Shown: in pieces, positions 16,920 to 25,253 of the stretch
Numbering within the stretch: the stretch's first letter is position 1
Layout: every line of letters starts with the position of its first letter
Source of the DNA: Gammaproteobacteria bacterium
GTDB lineage: Bacteria > Pseudomonadota > Gammaproteobacteria > Eutrophobiales > Eutrophobiaceae
Assembly (NCBI GenBank): GCA_012103475.1
Contig: WLWS01000005.1
Span: forward strand, 315,001 to 379,000
Length of the DNA stretch: 64,000 bases
Direction of reading: 5' to 3'
The notes under the pieces: model-generated
Databases searched by the model: none
What the model was told of the DNA's origin: nothing
The model's input: only the letters and a program-made list of their open reading frames with translations
Translations under genes and position numbers: made by a program

Positions 16920-17455
16920 AAATTGGCCCGAAAAGAGGAAAGCTGAACATCATTTCTCATACCGGGGTTGGATACGGTAACATCGATTCGCACTACTTCT
17001 CCATTATTACCAGCGAGTGTATCCAGGGTAGCCGTAGCACTGTCATCAATGCTGACGGTCACACTATAATCTCCCAATCCCGTCGCAAATACGTCACCAT
17101 TTTGATCCAGAGGCGGATTATCGGTACCCGAGTAATCACAAACATCATCGTAATTTGCCCGACTCTCGGTCGTCCAACCGGAACCCATTCCTTTGCAACT
17201 TAAACAGGCTGAGGTAACACAATTTGTTCGGCAATCCATATCCCAATCCGGATCGCAGAAGTTCTTTTGCATTATCTCTTCCATGTAAGCCTGCGCAATC
17301 GCGTTAGCCTGTTCCTGATAAAGGGGATCAACACTTCTCTCAGTACTCTTGGCGGTCACTAATATCAATGTGGAAAGTGCAATGCCAACAATCACTATTG
17401 AGATGACAATTTCAATCAGGGTAAAACCCTTTTCAACTAACAGTCTGGTGTGCAT
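16916..17455 (-). CDS. mshD: MSHA minor pilin MshD
   Basis: A 179-residue prepilin-like protein with cleavage after G10 before FTLIEIVISIVIVG. The body contains the segment AIAQAYMEEIMQKNFCDPDW characteristic of MshD, then a cluster of cysteines (about residues 75-90). It overlaps mshC by 19 bases and mshO by 4, so it is part of one mRNA with them. Likely a minor pilin incorporated into the MSHA tip or needed for initiation. Confidence 0.87.
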   Translation of the reverse strand: MHTRLLVEKGFTLIEIVISIVIVGIALSTLILVTAKSTERSVDPLYQEQANAIAQAYMEEIMQKNFCDPDWDMDCRTNCVTSACLSCKGMGSGWTTESRANYDDVCDYSGTDNPPLDQNGDVFATGLGDYSVTVSIDDSATATLDTLAGNNGEVVRIDVTVSNPGMRNDVQLSSFRANF

Positions 17456-17958
17456 CTTACAAATCCGGTCTCTGGTGCGATTGAGATAGTTTCGGTGCCA
17501 ATGTCCACAGTGGTTTCAGCTACCAGTTTCGTACCTCCTATGGAAAAAGGAATTCCGATTCGATCAAAGTAGAACGCAGCAGATGAAGCTGTCACACTTA
17601 TCCCGGTGGGTGCCTGAATAGAAAAATCACCGCCCCCCGGCTGACTTACCGGTGTAATTGTTGCTGAAGGTGCGGCCGAATCACAACGATTATTGCTGGT
17701 ATCTACCCATTTATGTAATGCAATCGAGCTGGCTGTAAATGTCAGGCGGATATCACAGCCAGAACTAATCGCAAGTTTTTGAGCATAACGAATCGCGGCC
17801 AGAGACTGCTGAGCAAATCCTGCCTGGTCAAATGATGTGGTAGAGAAAAAACGAGATGCGGCATAGAGTGACAGTACGCCAACAAGAATCAAAACGACGA
17901 TAAGTTCTATCAGAGTAAACCCTGACGTGAATTGCTTACTTTTTATTACTAATTTCAA
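17437..17958 (-). CDS. mshC: MSHA minor pilin MshC
   Basis: A 173-residue prepilin-like protein; leader cut after G13, then FTLIELIVVLILVGVLS. The body has the GspH/FimT-like pattern (AGFAQQSLAAIRYAQKLAISSGCDIRL) at about residues 50-76 and a cysteine pair at the C-terminus (RCTPDC). It is the first gene after the mshA terminator-like hairpin and is coupled to mshD by overlap. Confidence 0.86.
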   Translation of the reverse strand: MKLVIKSKQFTSGFTLIELIVVLILVGVLSLYAASRFFSTTSFDQAGFAQQSLAAIRYAQKLAISSGCDIRLTFTASSIALHKWVDTSNNRCDSAAPSATITPVSQPGGGDFSIQAPTGISVTASSAAFYFDRIGIPFSIGGTKLVAETTVDIGTETISIAPETGFVRCTPDC

Positions 17959-17976
17959 TGAGTCTGCTCGTTACGA

Positions 17977-18001
17977 ATAAAAAGGGGCGCTTTCGCACCC
18001 C
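17977..18001 (-). terminator. Terminator/attenuator hairpin after mshA
   Basis: On the minus strand GGGGTGC-GAAA-GCGCCCC forms a 7-pair stem with a stable GAAA loop, directly followed by TTTTTATT. It lies 36 bases after the mshA stop and about 20 bases before mshC, so it probably terminates most pilin transcripts while letting some polymerase through to mshCDOP. Confidence 0.8.
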
Positions 18002-18036
18002 TTAGCTAATTGATAATTAGCGCGAAATACAACTAA

Positions 18037-18468
18037 CTAGGTTCCATCACAGTTTGCAAGTGTTAGCGCCGAAGTGTCCACTACCGGTGGTCCGGAAACG
18101 GTCGCTTCCGTGTAGGTAACGGTACAGCCAGCATCACCGTCAATAGTGCAGACACCAGCAGCACAAACCACATCACCAGCAATATTGGCGGCCGTTACTA
18201 TAGCAGTATTAGACGGGTAACCATTTACCAGGACGATATTGGCGCCTTCCATATTTACCGGACCTGCCAGGTTGTTGTCGACTAATGCCTGAGCGCGGGC
18301 TAAAGCAGCAGCAGAGCGCATGCCACCAGCCACACCTTCGCCAACAGATATTCGCGCCTGTGAGGACAAGTCTGCAAAGCGAGGCAAAGCTGTCGCCGCC
18401 AGAATCCCAAGTATGACAATTACAACGATTAATTCGATCAAGGTAAAACCTGACTGTTGTTTTTTCAT
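18037..18468 (-). CDS. mshA: MSHA major pilin MshA
   Basis: Major subunit of the mannose-sensitive haemagglutinin type IV pilus. The 143-residue prepilin has a 7-residue leader ending in G before FTLIELIVVIVILGILAATALPRF (quoted positions 8-31), then the MshA-typical ARISVGEGVAGGMRSAAALARA helix. Four cysteines (two at about 98-103, one near 111, one near 140) would form the disulfide-bounded receptor region. GGAG sits 7 bases before ATG. Only one MshA/MshB-like gene is present; loci with both are common elsewhere. A strong hairpin follows. Confidence 0.9.
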   Translation of the reverse strand: MKKQQSGFTLIELIVVIVILGILAATALPRFADLSSQARISVGEGVAGGMRSAAALARAQALVDNNLAGPVNMEGANIVLVNGYPSNTAIVTAANIAGDVVCAAGVCTIDGDAGCTVTYTEATVSGPPVVDTSALTLANCDGT

Positions 18469-18598
18469 TTTACTTCTCCAGTTTTCGAGCCGCAGCCCGT
18501 GTCATTAAACATGCCGTTGTTCGTCATAACCGCAGTCAGACAAACTCAGAAACCCCTTTTCCCGACACATCTGCTCACCTACTCCTGTGCAGGCGTTT

Positions 18599-18634
18599 AT
18601 CAAGTAAAGCCTACTCGATTCAAATATCAAGTAG
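18599..18634. promoter_or_regulatory. Repeat/palindrome upstream of mshA
   Basis: CTACTCGAT (18611-18619) and ATCAAGTAG (18626-18634) form a 9-base inverted repeat with one mismatch, and the octamer ATCAAGTA recurs at 18599-18606 and 18626-18633. It lies about 140 bases upstream of the mshA ATG, where a pilin promoter or operator is expected. No factor can be named. Confidence 0.3.
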
Positions 18635-18699
18635 ATTTCACTAAAATTCTTCAATTACTAGTAAATAACCTGCCTTTATTCACCTGTTTTAATCAATAA

Positions 18700-19302
18700 T
18701 CAGAATATCAGTCCAGTGCTACTTGCCATGATGTAGACACCACCCAGTAAAACCAGGCTACCAAACAGACGGACATTGCCCGGCAATATGTTCTCGGGTA
18801 TCACAAACTGGGAGTCAAGTTTTTGTAATGACTCTCCTGTGTGAAACCAGCGATTTGCTTTTTCTTCCATTGACTTCAGAGCACTCGGCCGCAGCATGAC
18901 AATCACGCCAATGATCCCGATTAGAATGCTGACGCCAATAAAAAATATTTTTAAGGCCTCGTACAACCACTCATTCATTTCGTTCTGTTTGAATATTGGC
19001 GCAAGTGCAGCGGCACTTTCAATATTTGTCTGGAAGAACATCATATAAAAAATATACAGCGAAGCCAGAAGCAGAAGCAGACCTAATACTTTATGCCAAC
19101 GATAAAAATAGCGATCATGGTTATGTGGTTTATCCAGGACCTGAAAAAATGTTTCCGTCGACACCCATCGATTCAGACTTTGACTGAGGCGGATTGCGTA
19201 AGAAGGGGCCAGTAATAGCAAGCCTCCGAACAGTGCAATACATACACCCAGCCAGAACAGTGCGTCCATAAACCAACTTTGATAAAAACTTATATTTCCC
19301 AT
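18700..19302 (-). CDS. Unrecognised four-TM membrane protein with internal duplication, inside the MSHA operon
   Basis: I do not recognise this 200-residue protein. Four hydrophobic helices lie at about 12-36, 66-92, 110-137 and 175-197. The two halves look duplicated: APSYAIRLSQSLNRWVSTE..FQVLD in the first matches RPSALKSMEEKANRWFHTGESLQKLD in the second, each followed by a transmembrane helix with a LL.LLA.LYI/LLGGVYIM pattern. Its ATG overlaps the 3' end of mshF by 13 bases, so it is translationally coupled to the MSHA genes. It is placed between mshF and mshA, which suggests a role in pilus assembly or in the platform; it is not part of the canonical MSHA set I know. Confidence 0.7.
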   Translation of the reverse strand: MGNISFYQSWFMDALFWLGVCIALFGGLLLLAPSYAIRLSQSLNRWVSTETFFQVLDKPHNHDRYFYRWHKVLGLLLLLASLYIFYMMFFQTNIESAAALAPIFKQNEMNEWLYEALKIFFIGVSILIGIIGVIVMLRPSALKSMEEKANRWFHTGESLQKLDSQFVIPENILPGNVRLFGSLVLLGGVYIMASSTGLIF

Positions 19303-19859
19303 CGATAGCCACCGAGATTTTGTAGTTTCACACCAGAATACAAATCTTCACCCCACTCAAAACGAGCATCATTGTTTTTGTCTTCGTAATTCAAATTGAC
19401 TCGAAAACGAATCCAATTTTCAGTTGAGTTATCACTTTCAAAAAATTCATCATTACTGACTTTATAAATAAGTATCTTTTCATTACCAAGGTAATACCAA
19501 TGTCCTGGTAGGATGTCAGCATCTTGAAGACTGCCAATTTCGCCTTGATATTTACTTGGCAATACACTCAGTTCGTAAATAGAGTTGGACAACCCTGACT
19601 GCATCAGAGTAAAAGGATTCATACCATCCATCTCCTGCAACTTCTGTTTTTCTCCCTGCATATAAAGTAATCCGGCCTGATAGTGGAGCGCTGTATTCAT
19701 ATTCAACACGCTCACTTCAAGAAAGCTCTGCTCTGCCCGGGCTGAAAGAATAAGAACCTGGCGTAAGAACAGACCTGACAGAATAAATATAACTATCAGC
19801 GCCACTCCCAGTTCCAGCCTGGAAAGCGAGCGTTGTAAACTGCCTGGAAAAATCGCCAC
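19290..19859 (-). CDS. mshF: MSHA biogenesis protein MshF
   Basis: A 189-residue protein with one N-terminal membrane helix (about 15-38) and a periplasmic domain. It carries the MshF-like order of features and occupies the MshF position directly after mshG. The start is GTG at 19857-19859, preceded by GGGAAG at a good distance. Its last codons overlap the start of the 4-TM gene. The molecular role of MshF is not well defined. Confidence 0.75.
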   Translation of the reverse strand: MAIFPGSLQRSLSRLELGVALIVIFILSGLFLRQVLILSARAEQSFLEVSVLNMNTALHYQAGLLYMQGEKQKLQEMDGMNPFTLMQSGLSNSIYELSVLPSKYQGEIGSLQDADILPGHWYYLGNEKILIYKVSNDEFFESDNSTENWIRFRVNLNYEDKNNDARFEWGEDLYSGVKLQNLGGYRWEI

Positions 19860-19863
19860 TCAT

Positions 19864-21090
19864 TTACTTCCCGAGACTGACAGAGGCCAGATCCCACATT
19901 GGCAGGAATATACCGAGCGCCAATATCAATACCATTCCACCCAGCAAGACAATCATTATCGGTTCGATTGCCGCACTAAGATTCTTTACATCGTATTCAA
20001 CTTCTCGTTCATAAAAACCGGCGACTTCTTCCAGCATCTCATCAACCTGCCCGGTTTCCTCGCCTACAGCCAACATCTGCAGTACCAGCGGGCTGAACAT
20101 GTTGCTAAGCGTTGCCGTGTGAGTCAGATTATCTCCCCTCTCAATACCTGTACGCATATCTGCAATGTGCTCACCGATATAATCGTTATCAACCGCCCGG
20201 GATACAACAGTCAGAGCCTGTACAATCGGCACGCCCGCACTCAGTGACATAGAGAAAGCTCTGGCAAATCGACCCAGTGCTGCTTTATTTAATATTTTCC
20301 CGACCAGAGGCAGGCGAATTTTATATTTACCCCATACCACACGACCCTTGTCAGTTTTTATGTAATAAAAAAATGAGAGTAAGGTAATTACTATCACCGC
20401 CAGCATAAATGGCCAGTAGCTAACGAAAAACCCTGAAGTGTTAATGAGTATTTTTGTTGCTAAAGGTAATTCCGCACCGGCCCGTTGAAAAACATCAGCG
20501 AATGCCGGAATAACATAAATATTAACAATAGCAATGGCGATTGCCATGGCGACTATCACCATAGACGGATAGCGCAAGGCTGATTTTACCCGTTCACGAG
20601 TGTCTTTTTCGAGTTCGAGATATTGCGCAATCCGAAGAAAAGATTCGTCGAGCCTGCCGGTATTTTCACCTATACGGATCATGCTCACATAAAGCGGTGA
20701 AAATATTAGCGGGTGTCTGGCCAGAGCCACAGACAATTCTCTTCCGGATGAGAGGTTTGCCTGAATTTCCTTGAAGGCTTCCCTTAGAATACGATTATTT
20801 GTCACCTGAATAATACCGGAGAGTGATCGAATTAAAGGTACACCGGCTCTCATTAAAGAATACATCTGCCGACTGAACATAATTAAATCTGTTAAGTCAG
20901 GCTTTCTACTATTTAGTCTGTTCCAGAATTCTACCAGTCCGTTTTCACCGACGAGTCTTTCTTTAATATCAATCGGGGTGACGCTGGTGTTTAGCAATTG
21001 ATTGGCCACAGCGTCAATGTTACCGGCTTCAATGACGCCGTTAACTACTTCACCCTGTCGGTTTCTTCCACTGTATTGAAATTCCGGCAT
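19864..21090 (-). CDS. mshG: MSHA platform protein MshG (GspF/PilC family)
   Basis: Inner-membrane platform of the pilus machine. At 408 residues it has the two GspF domains (about 70-195 and 270-395): FSRQMYSLMRAGVPLIRSL, followed later by RFARAFSMSLSAGVPIVQAL, and the signature GEETGQVDEMLEEVAGFYEREV. Three membrane helices are evident near 170-195, 220-240 and 375-398. It follows mshE with a gap of 12 bases. Confidence 0.92.
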   Translation of the reverse strand: MPEFQYSGRNRQGEVVNGVIEAGNIDAVANQLLNTSVTPIDIKERLVGENGLVEFWNRLNSRKPDLTDLIMFSRQMYSLMRAGVPLIRSLSGIIQVTNNRILREAFKEIQANLSSGRELSVALARHPLIFSPLYVSMIRIGENTGRLDESFLRIAQYLELEKDTRERVKSALRYPSMVIVAMAIAIAIVNIYVIPAFADVFQRAGAELPLATKILINTSGFFVSYWPFMLAVIVITLLSFFYYIKTDKGRVVWGKYKIRLPLVGKILNKAALGRFARAFSMSLSAGVPIVQALTVVSRAVDNDYIGEHIADMRTGIERGDNLTHTATLSNMFSPLVLQMLAVGEETGQVDEMLEEVAGFYEREVEYDVKNLSAAIEPIMIVLLGGMVLILALGIFLPMWDLASVSLGK

Positions 21091-21102
21091 TCAAACACCT
21101 AC

Positions 21103-22860
21103 TCAGGCCAACTGAGCCGGACTGAGCTCTGCGCTAACAGGAGGCTCCTGGCTAAGTTCGTTGTCAATATCGGCACTGACTCTGAGTACTTCATCCAGCG
21201 TCGTTATACCGTCCATTGCCGCTTTTAATGCCGCTTGTTCAAGTGTCGAAAAGCCCGCTTTCTCACGGGCCATTGTAGTGAATCCCGCTGTATCTCCGGT
21301 GCCCAGCACACTCGCCAGCTGCTGGTCGATATTCAGGAATTCATAAACCCCTATGCGGCCCTGATAACCGGTGGCATTACAATGCGCACAGCCGGCACCT
21401 TTAGCATATTGAACATTGATGGCCTGTTCGCCGCCAATCTTCTTTACCAGCTCAGTCAATTCCGTCGACATATCCGAGTTTTTTCCGCAACTTCGACATA
21501 TTTTCCTGACCAGACGCTGAGCAACAATCGCGTTCAGTGCCGCTGCGAGCAAATAAGGTTTCACTTCCATATCTATTAATCGGTTTACTGTGCCGATTGC
21601 GCTGTTTGTATGCAGAGTTGATAACACAAGGTGACCTGTCATTGATGCTCTTATTGCTATTTCTGCAGTCTCTTCATCACGAATTTCACCCACCAGTAAC
21701 ACGTCAGGATCCTGACGCAAAGCCGAACGCAAGACGTTAGCAAAGCTAAGTCCGATATCCGTATTTATCTGCACCTGATTGATTCTTGATAAGCGGTACT
21801 CGATGGGGTCTTCGGCTGTAATAATTTTTACATGGGGTGTGTTTAACAACTTTAAACCGGCGTAAAGACTGGTTGTTTTACCGCTACCCGTAGGCCCGGT
21901 TACCAGCACCATGCCGTGTGGGCGGGTAATCGCATGACGAAAGGATTTGACGATAGCTTCAGGCATACCGAGACTTTCCAAATCGTAAGTCCCACGGGTC
22001 TGATCGAGGAGACGCATGACAACGGACTCGCCATTTTGAATCGGCATTGTGGAAATTCTGACGTCGACGTTATGCGAATCGACTTTGATACTAAAACGAC
22101 CATCCTGAGGTAGACGTTTCTCAGAAATATCCAGGTTTGCTATCAGTTTTAAACGTGACACCAGTGCAGCGGCGATATTTGTCTCTTCTACTACCTGCTC
22201 CTGCAGAACACCATCTACTCGTTGTCGAATTCGAACCAGAGTTTCGTCTGGTTCAATATGAATATCGGATGCGCCAATCTGGATTGCGTCTGCAAATAGC
22301 GATTGCAATAACTTTACTACCGGGGCATCAGTAACATCTGCTTCGGAAACCAGCTCAGCAAGATCAATATCGCCTTCTGACAATTCATCACTTAGCTGCT
22401 CGGCAAAACCGGATATCTGTTCAGTTTTCCTGTAAACGGTATCAATGGTACGCAGAAGATCAGACTCTCTTACCACGGCGAGACGAACCTGCTGCTTTAA
22501 AAGGTTAGATAATTCGTCATAGGCGAAGATATTGGTTGGATCCGCCATACCGACAGTGATGCTCTGCTCATCTCTGGATAAGGCAAGTGCACGAAAACGC
22601 CTCGCCTGTATCTCTGGTATGAGTTTGATGACTTCCGGTTTGAACTTGTAATGAAGCAGATCGACAAATGGTATTTTCAGCTGGCGAGAAAGAATCTCCA
22701 GCATATCGTCTTCTTTAATGTAGCTGTTCTCGATAAGTATTCGGCCCAGTTTACGGCCGGATTTTTTCTGCTCCGCCAGTGCTTCGTCAAGCTGTTCCTG
22801 CGAAATCAAACCATTTTCTATGCACAAGTCGCCGAGCCGGATTTTCTTTCTGGTATTCAT
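21103..22860 (-). CDS. mshE: MSHA extension ATPase MshE (GspE/PilB family)
   Basis: Hexameric ATPase that drives pilus extension. In 585 residues I see an N-terminal MshEN domain made of two repeats (RLGDLCIENGLIS..QLDEALAEQ and KLGRILIENSYI..DMLEILSRQ, about residues 8-61), which in MshE binds cyclic-di-GMP. The ATPase core follows: Walker A GPTGSGKTT near 325, Asp box, Walker B-like LLVGEIRDEETAEIA near 390 and the CxxC...CxxC zinc motif (CRSCGK, CAHC) near 460-500. Pilus assembly is therefore likely promoted by c-di-GMP (inference from the domain). Confidence 0.93.
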   Translation of the reverse strand: MNTRKKIRLGDLCIENGLISQEQLDEALAEQKKSGRKLGRILIENSYIKEDDMLEILSRQLKIPFVDLLHYKFKPEVIKLIPEIQARRFRALALSRDEQSITVGMADPTNIFAYDELSNLLKQQVRLAVVRESDLLRTIDTVYRKTEQISGFAEQLSDELSEGDIDLAELVSEADVTDAPVVKLLQSLFADAIQIGASDIHIEPDETLVRIRQRVDGVLQEQVVEETNIAAALVSRLKLIANLDISEKRLPQDGRFSIKVDSHNVDVRISTMPIQNGESVVMRLLDQTRGTYDLESLGMPEAIVKSFRHAITRPHGMVLVTGPTGSGKTTSLYAGLKLLNTPHVKIITAEDPIEYRLSRINQVQINTDIGLSFANVLRSALRQDPDVLLVGEIRDEETAEIAIRASMTGHLVLSTLHTNSAIGTVNRLIDMEVKPYLLAAALNAIVAQRLVRKICRSCGKNSDMSTELTELVKKIGGEQAINVQYAKGAGCAHCNATGYQGRIGVYEFLNIDQQLASVLGTGDTAGFTTMAREKAGFSTLEQAALKAAMDGITTLDEVLRVSADIDNELSQEPPVSAELSPAQLA

Positions 22861-22862
22861 CC

Positions 22863-24293
22863 TTAACCCTGTTTACTCAGGTAACTGATTTTCCCAAGTA
22901 CATATTGCTGCAAGTCTGGCGACATGCTTTTTCCCTGCATAGCTCTACGATAGGCGAAAAGCGCTTCTGCATCCTCAGCCAGAGACTCAAGCGAAATAGC
23001 CAGGCCCATCCACCAAACACTGTTAGTTGATTCCTGCTCGACGACCTGGCGATATGTCACTACAGCCTGGCGATGATTGTCAGTTTTCTGATAGAGAGCA
23101 GCGAGAAAAGCGTAATACCCGGGGTCGGTCTTGATCTCCGGCGCAGCAGTTTCGAGAACATCAATAGCAAGCTCAGTCTCACCGCGATTAATCTGTAACC
23201 TGGCATAAAGATTGGCCCAGTCAGCCTGAGTTTTATTCAGATTCAAACCCTGTTCCAATAAGGACTCGGCCTTTTGCAATTGCCCCTGTTCAATTAGTTT
23301 TCTGGACAGCAGGCTGCGTGCCGGTACGTAATCAGGATTTTCCTTCAGAAGACTTGAAAGTATGCCATTCGCGTTTAATTCTTTCTGTTGTCGGTAGAGC
23401 ACCTGCGCCTTTTTATACCTGCGTTCGATACTCTGTAGTACTTGTAAATGACTATGCTGTTTAGTCATCTCGCCAAACTGGGCACTTTCATATTCGCTGA
23501 TATCATGAACTACCGACTCGAAGCCATCCTGTTCAGCAACTTTTAACTCACCAGCCGGTTCTGTTGATTTCAGTGAAAATGCCAGTTGATAACTATCGCC
23601 ATTCGGTAAGAGTTCTATTTCGTCTACTTGTTGAAATGTTCTGGTGTCAATCACTAACATCACTTCATCTCTGTCTCTGTCAACAAGACGAATATTGCTG
23701 AGCCCGGGCACAGTCGCCAGATCTGGCAAACTGCCACTAAGATCAGCTTTATCCACATGAACAACTACTCTATTTGGCGACGTCAGCGAGTAGGCCCGAT
23801 AATTTGCTTCAGCCGATAAAGCCAGTCGAAACTGCATAGTGCTGTTCGTTTGTATTACCTGTACATCACTCACATTGATACGGTTTGAAGTTTGCGTAAT
23901 TTCTGCTGAATAGACTTCAAGCTGTTCCGCAAGGTCCGAGTCAATTACCGGCAGAGAAAAATCAAGTTTTAAAGAATTTGGACTGAGGCTGGTCTTGTCC
24001 TTATCATGTTTATTGAGAACACGCTCGCTAATCAGCTGCAGGCTTTTGTTGGATACCTGTGCGATATCCTCTTTCGCAATAATTGCTGATTCACGACCAC
24101 CCATTAGTGCATAAGTCGCTGATACCGAAGCGACAAAAAACAGTAGTACGATAAACAAGCGTGCAATAGAGCTACTATAGCGTCTGGGGCGATTTTCTGT
24201 CGCGTTCAAGCCGGAAAAAACTTTGCCAGCATTGTTAGAGCCGAGGATCTGGCGTTCTTCCAGATCAGCAATGACCTTGTTGATAATACTCAC
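22863..24293 (-). CDS. mshN: MSHA biogenesis protein MshN (TPR)
   Basis: A 476-residue inner-membrane protein. The family start VSIINKVIADLEERQ occurs at GTG 24291-24293, which overlaps the mshM stop as GTGA, so I use that start although the frame is open to 24368. A transmembrane helix lies near residues 42-64. An AMIN-like beta domain follows (about 130-265) and then TPR units (about 300-470: ANGILSSLLKENPDYVPA, AEALFAYRRAMQG). It likely links the inner-membrane complex to peptidoglycan or the secretin. Confidence 0.86.
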   Translation of the reverse strand: MSIINKVIADLEERQILGSNNAGKVFSGLNATENRPRRYSSSIARLFIVLLFFVASVSATYALMGGRESAIIAKEDIAQVSNKSLQLISERVLNKHDKDKTSLSPNSLKLDFSLPVIDSDLAEQLEVYSAEITQTSNRINVSDVQVIQTNSTMQFRLALSAEANYRAYSLTSPNRVVVHVDKADLSGSLPDLATVPGLSNIRLVDRDRDEVMLVIDTRTFQQVDEIELLPNGDSYQLAFSLKSTEPAGELKVAEQDGFESVVHDISEYESAQFGEMTKQHSHLQVLQSIERRYKKAQVLYRQQKELNANGILSSLLKENPDYVPARSLLSRKLIEQGQLQKAESLLEQGLNLNKTQADWANLYARLQINRGETELAIDVLETAAPEIKTDPGYYAFLAALYQKTDNHRQAVVTYRQVVEQESTNSVWWMGLAISLESLAEDAEALFAYRRAMQGKSMSPDLQQYVLGKISYLSKQG

Positions 24294-25225
24294 CAGAAGA
24301 GCCCGGGCATTGGAATAGATTGTATTGATATTACTGCCAGCACCACACATGCCGAAGCGAGTAGCCACTTGCTGATGGTGGGGAAGCTGAATTTATTTCC
24401 GGATCGAGTGATACCCTGAGTTTCTACTGTGTCTTTCGCAGCCAGTCGCATATGTTTCAAATTGATTTGGCTCTCTCCCTCACCATAAGCAAGCATCATG
24501 GCTTTGTGACAAAGAATATTGATCAAGCGCGGGATACCGCCACTATTAAGACGCAAACAGTCAAGTGCCTGGTTTGAGAACAATTCTTTTTTGGTATAAC
24601 CGGCTACCGATAAACGATGCCGGACATAAGCTTTGATGGCCACATCATTTAGTGGCTGTAAATTATAAGAAAACGTGATTCTTTGTTTGAGTTGTCGAAT
24701 CGCCGGGTTCTCGAGTACTTCATTGAGTTCAGGTTGTCCGTATAAAACAACCTGAAGCAGTTTTCTTTTTTCGGTTTCCAGATTAGTCAGCAGACGCAAT
24801 GTTTCCAGAGTCTGAATAGGCATTGCCTGAACTTCGTCCAGGCACAGAATGACTTTTTTTCCTTTGCAGTGGAGATCTATTAGCTTTCTGGTAATCGCTC
24901 TGAGCAAAGCGTATTGGCTCGCCTTGTCCTTGTATGTCACTGACAGGGCATCAGCGATGGCGTAAAGTAAGGTATCCGGTTTCAGGTAAGGGTTATGGAT
25001 GTAGGCCGTTGCATATTCCTTACCCAGTTTCTTCATGAGCATGCGACAAAGAAGGGTTTTACCAACTCCTACTTCCCCGGTAACCTTGATAAAGCCCTCG
25101 CCACTTCGTAATGCCACAAGTAGCACATTCAGGGCATCCTGATGACCTGCCCTGTTCATAAAAAACGCTGTATCTGGAGTGATACTAAACGGGCTTTCCT
25201 TAAGTGAATAATGGGATAAATACAT
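24290..25225 (-). CDS. mshM: MSHA AAA ATPase MshM (ExeA/GspA-like)
   Basis: A 311-residue protein with the ExeA-type AAA domain: opening YSLKESPFSITPDTAFFM, Walker A GEVGVGKT near residues 47-54 and Walker B VILCLDEVQAM near 125-135. A single membrane helix at the C-terminus (about 287-304) probably anchors it. ExeA relatives help insert the secretin through the cell wall, which fits its place right before mshL's product in the operon order. It overlaps mshN by 4 bases. Confidence 0.9.
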   Translation of the reverse strand: MYLSHYSLKESPFSITPDTAFFMNRAGHQDALNVLLVALRSGEGFIKVTGEVGVGKTLLCRMLMKKLGKEYATAYIHNPYLKPDTLLYAIADALSVTYKDKASQYALLRAITRKLIDLHCKGKKVILCLDEVQAMPIQTLETLRLLTNLETEKRKLLQVVLYGQPELNEVLENPAIRQLKQRITFSYNLQPLNDVAIKAYVRHRLSVAGYTKKELFSNQALDCLRLNSGGIPRLINILCHKAMMLAYGEGESQINLKHMRLAAKDTVETQGITRSGNKFSFPTISKWLLASACVVLAVISIQSIPMPGLFW

Positions 25226-25253
25226 AATTTGGGTTCTCTATTCTTCAGCTTTA

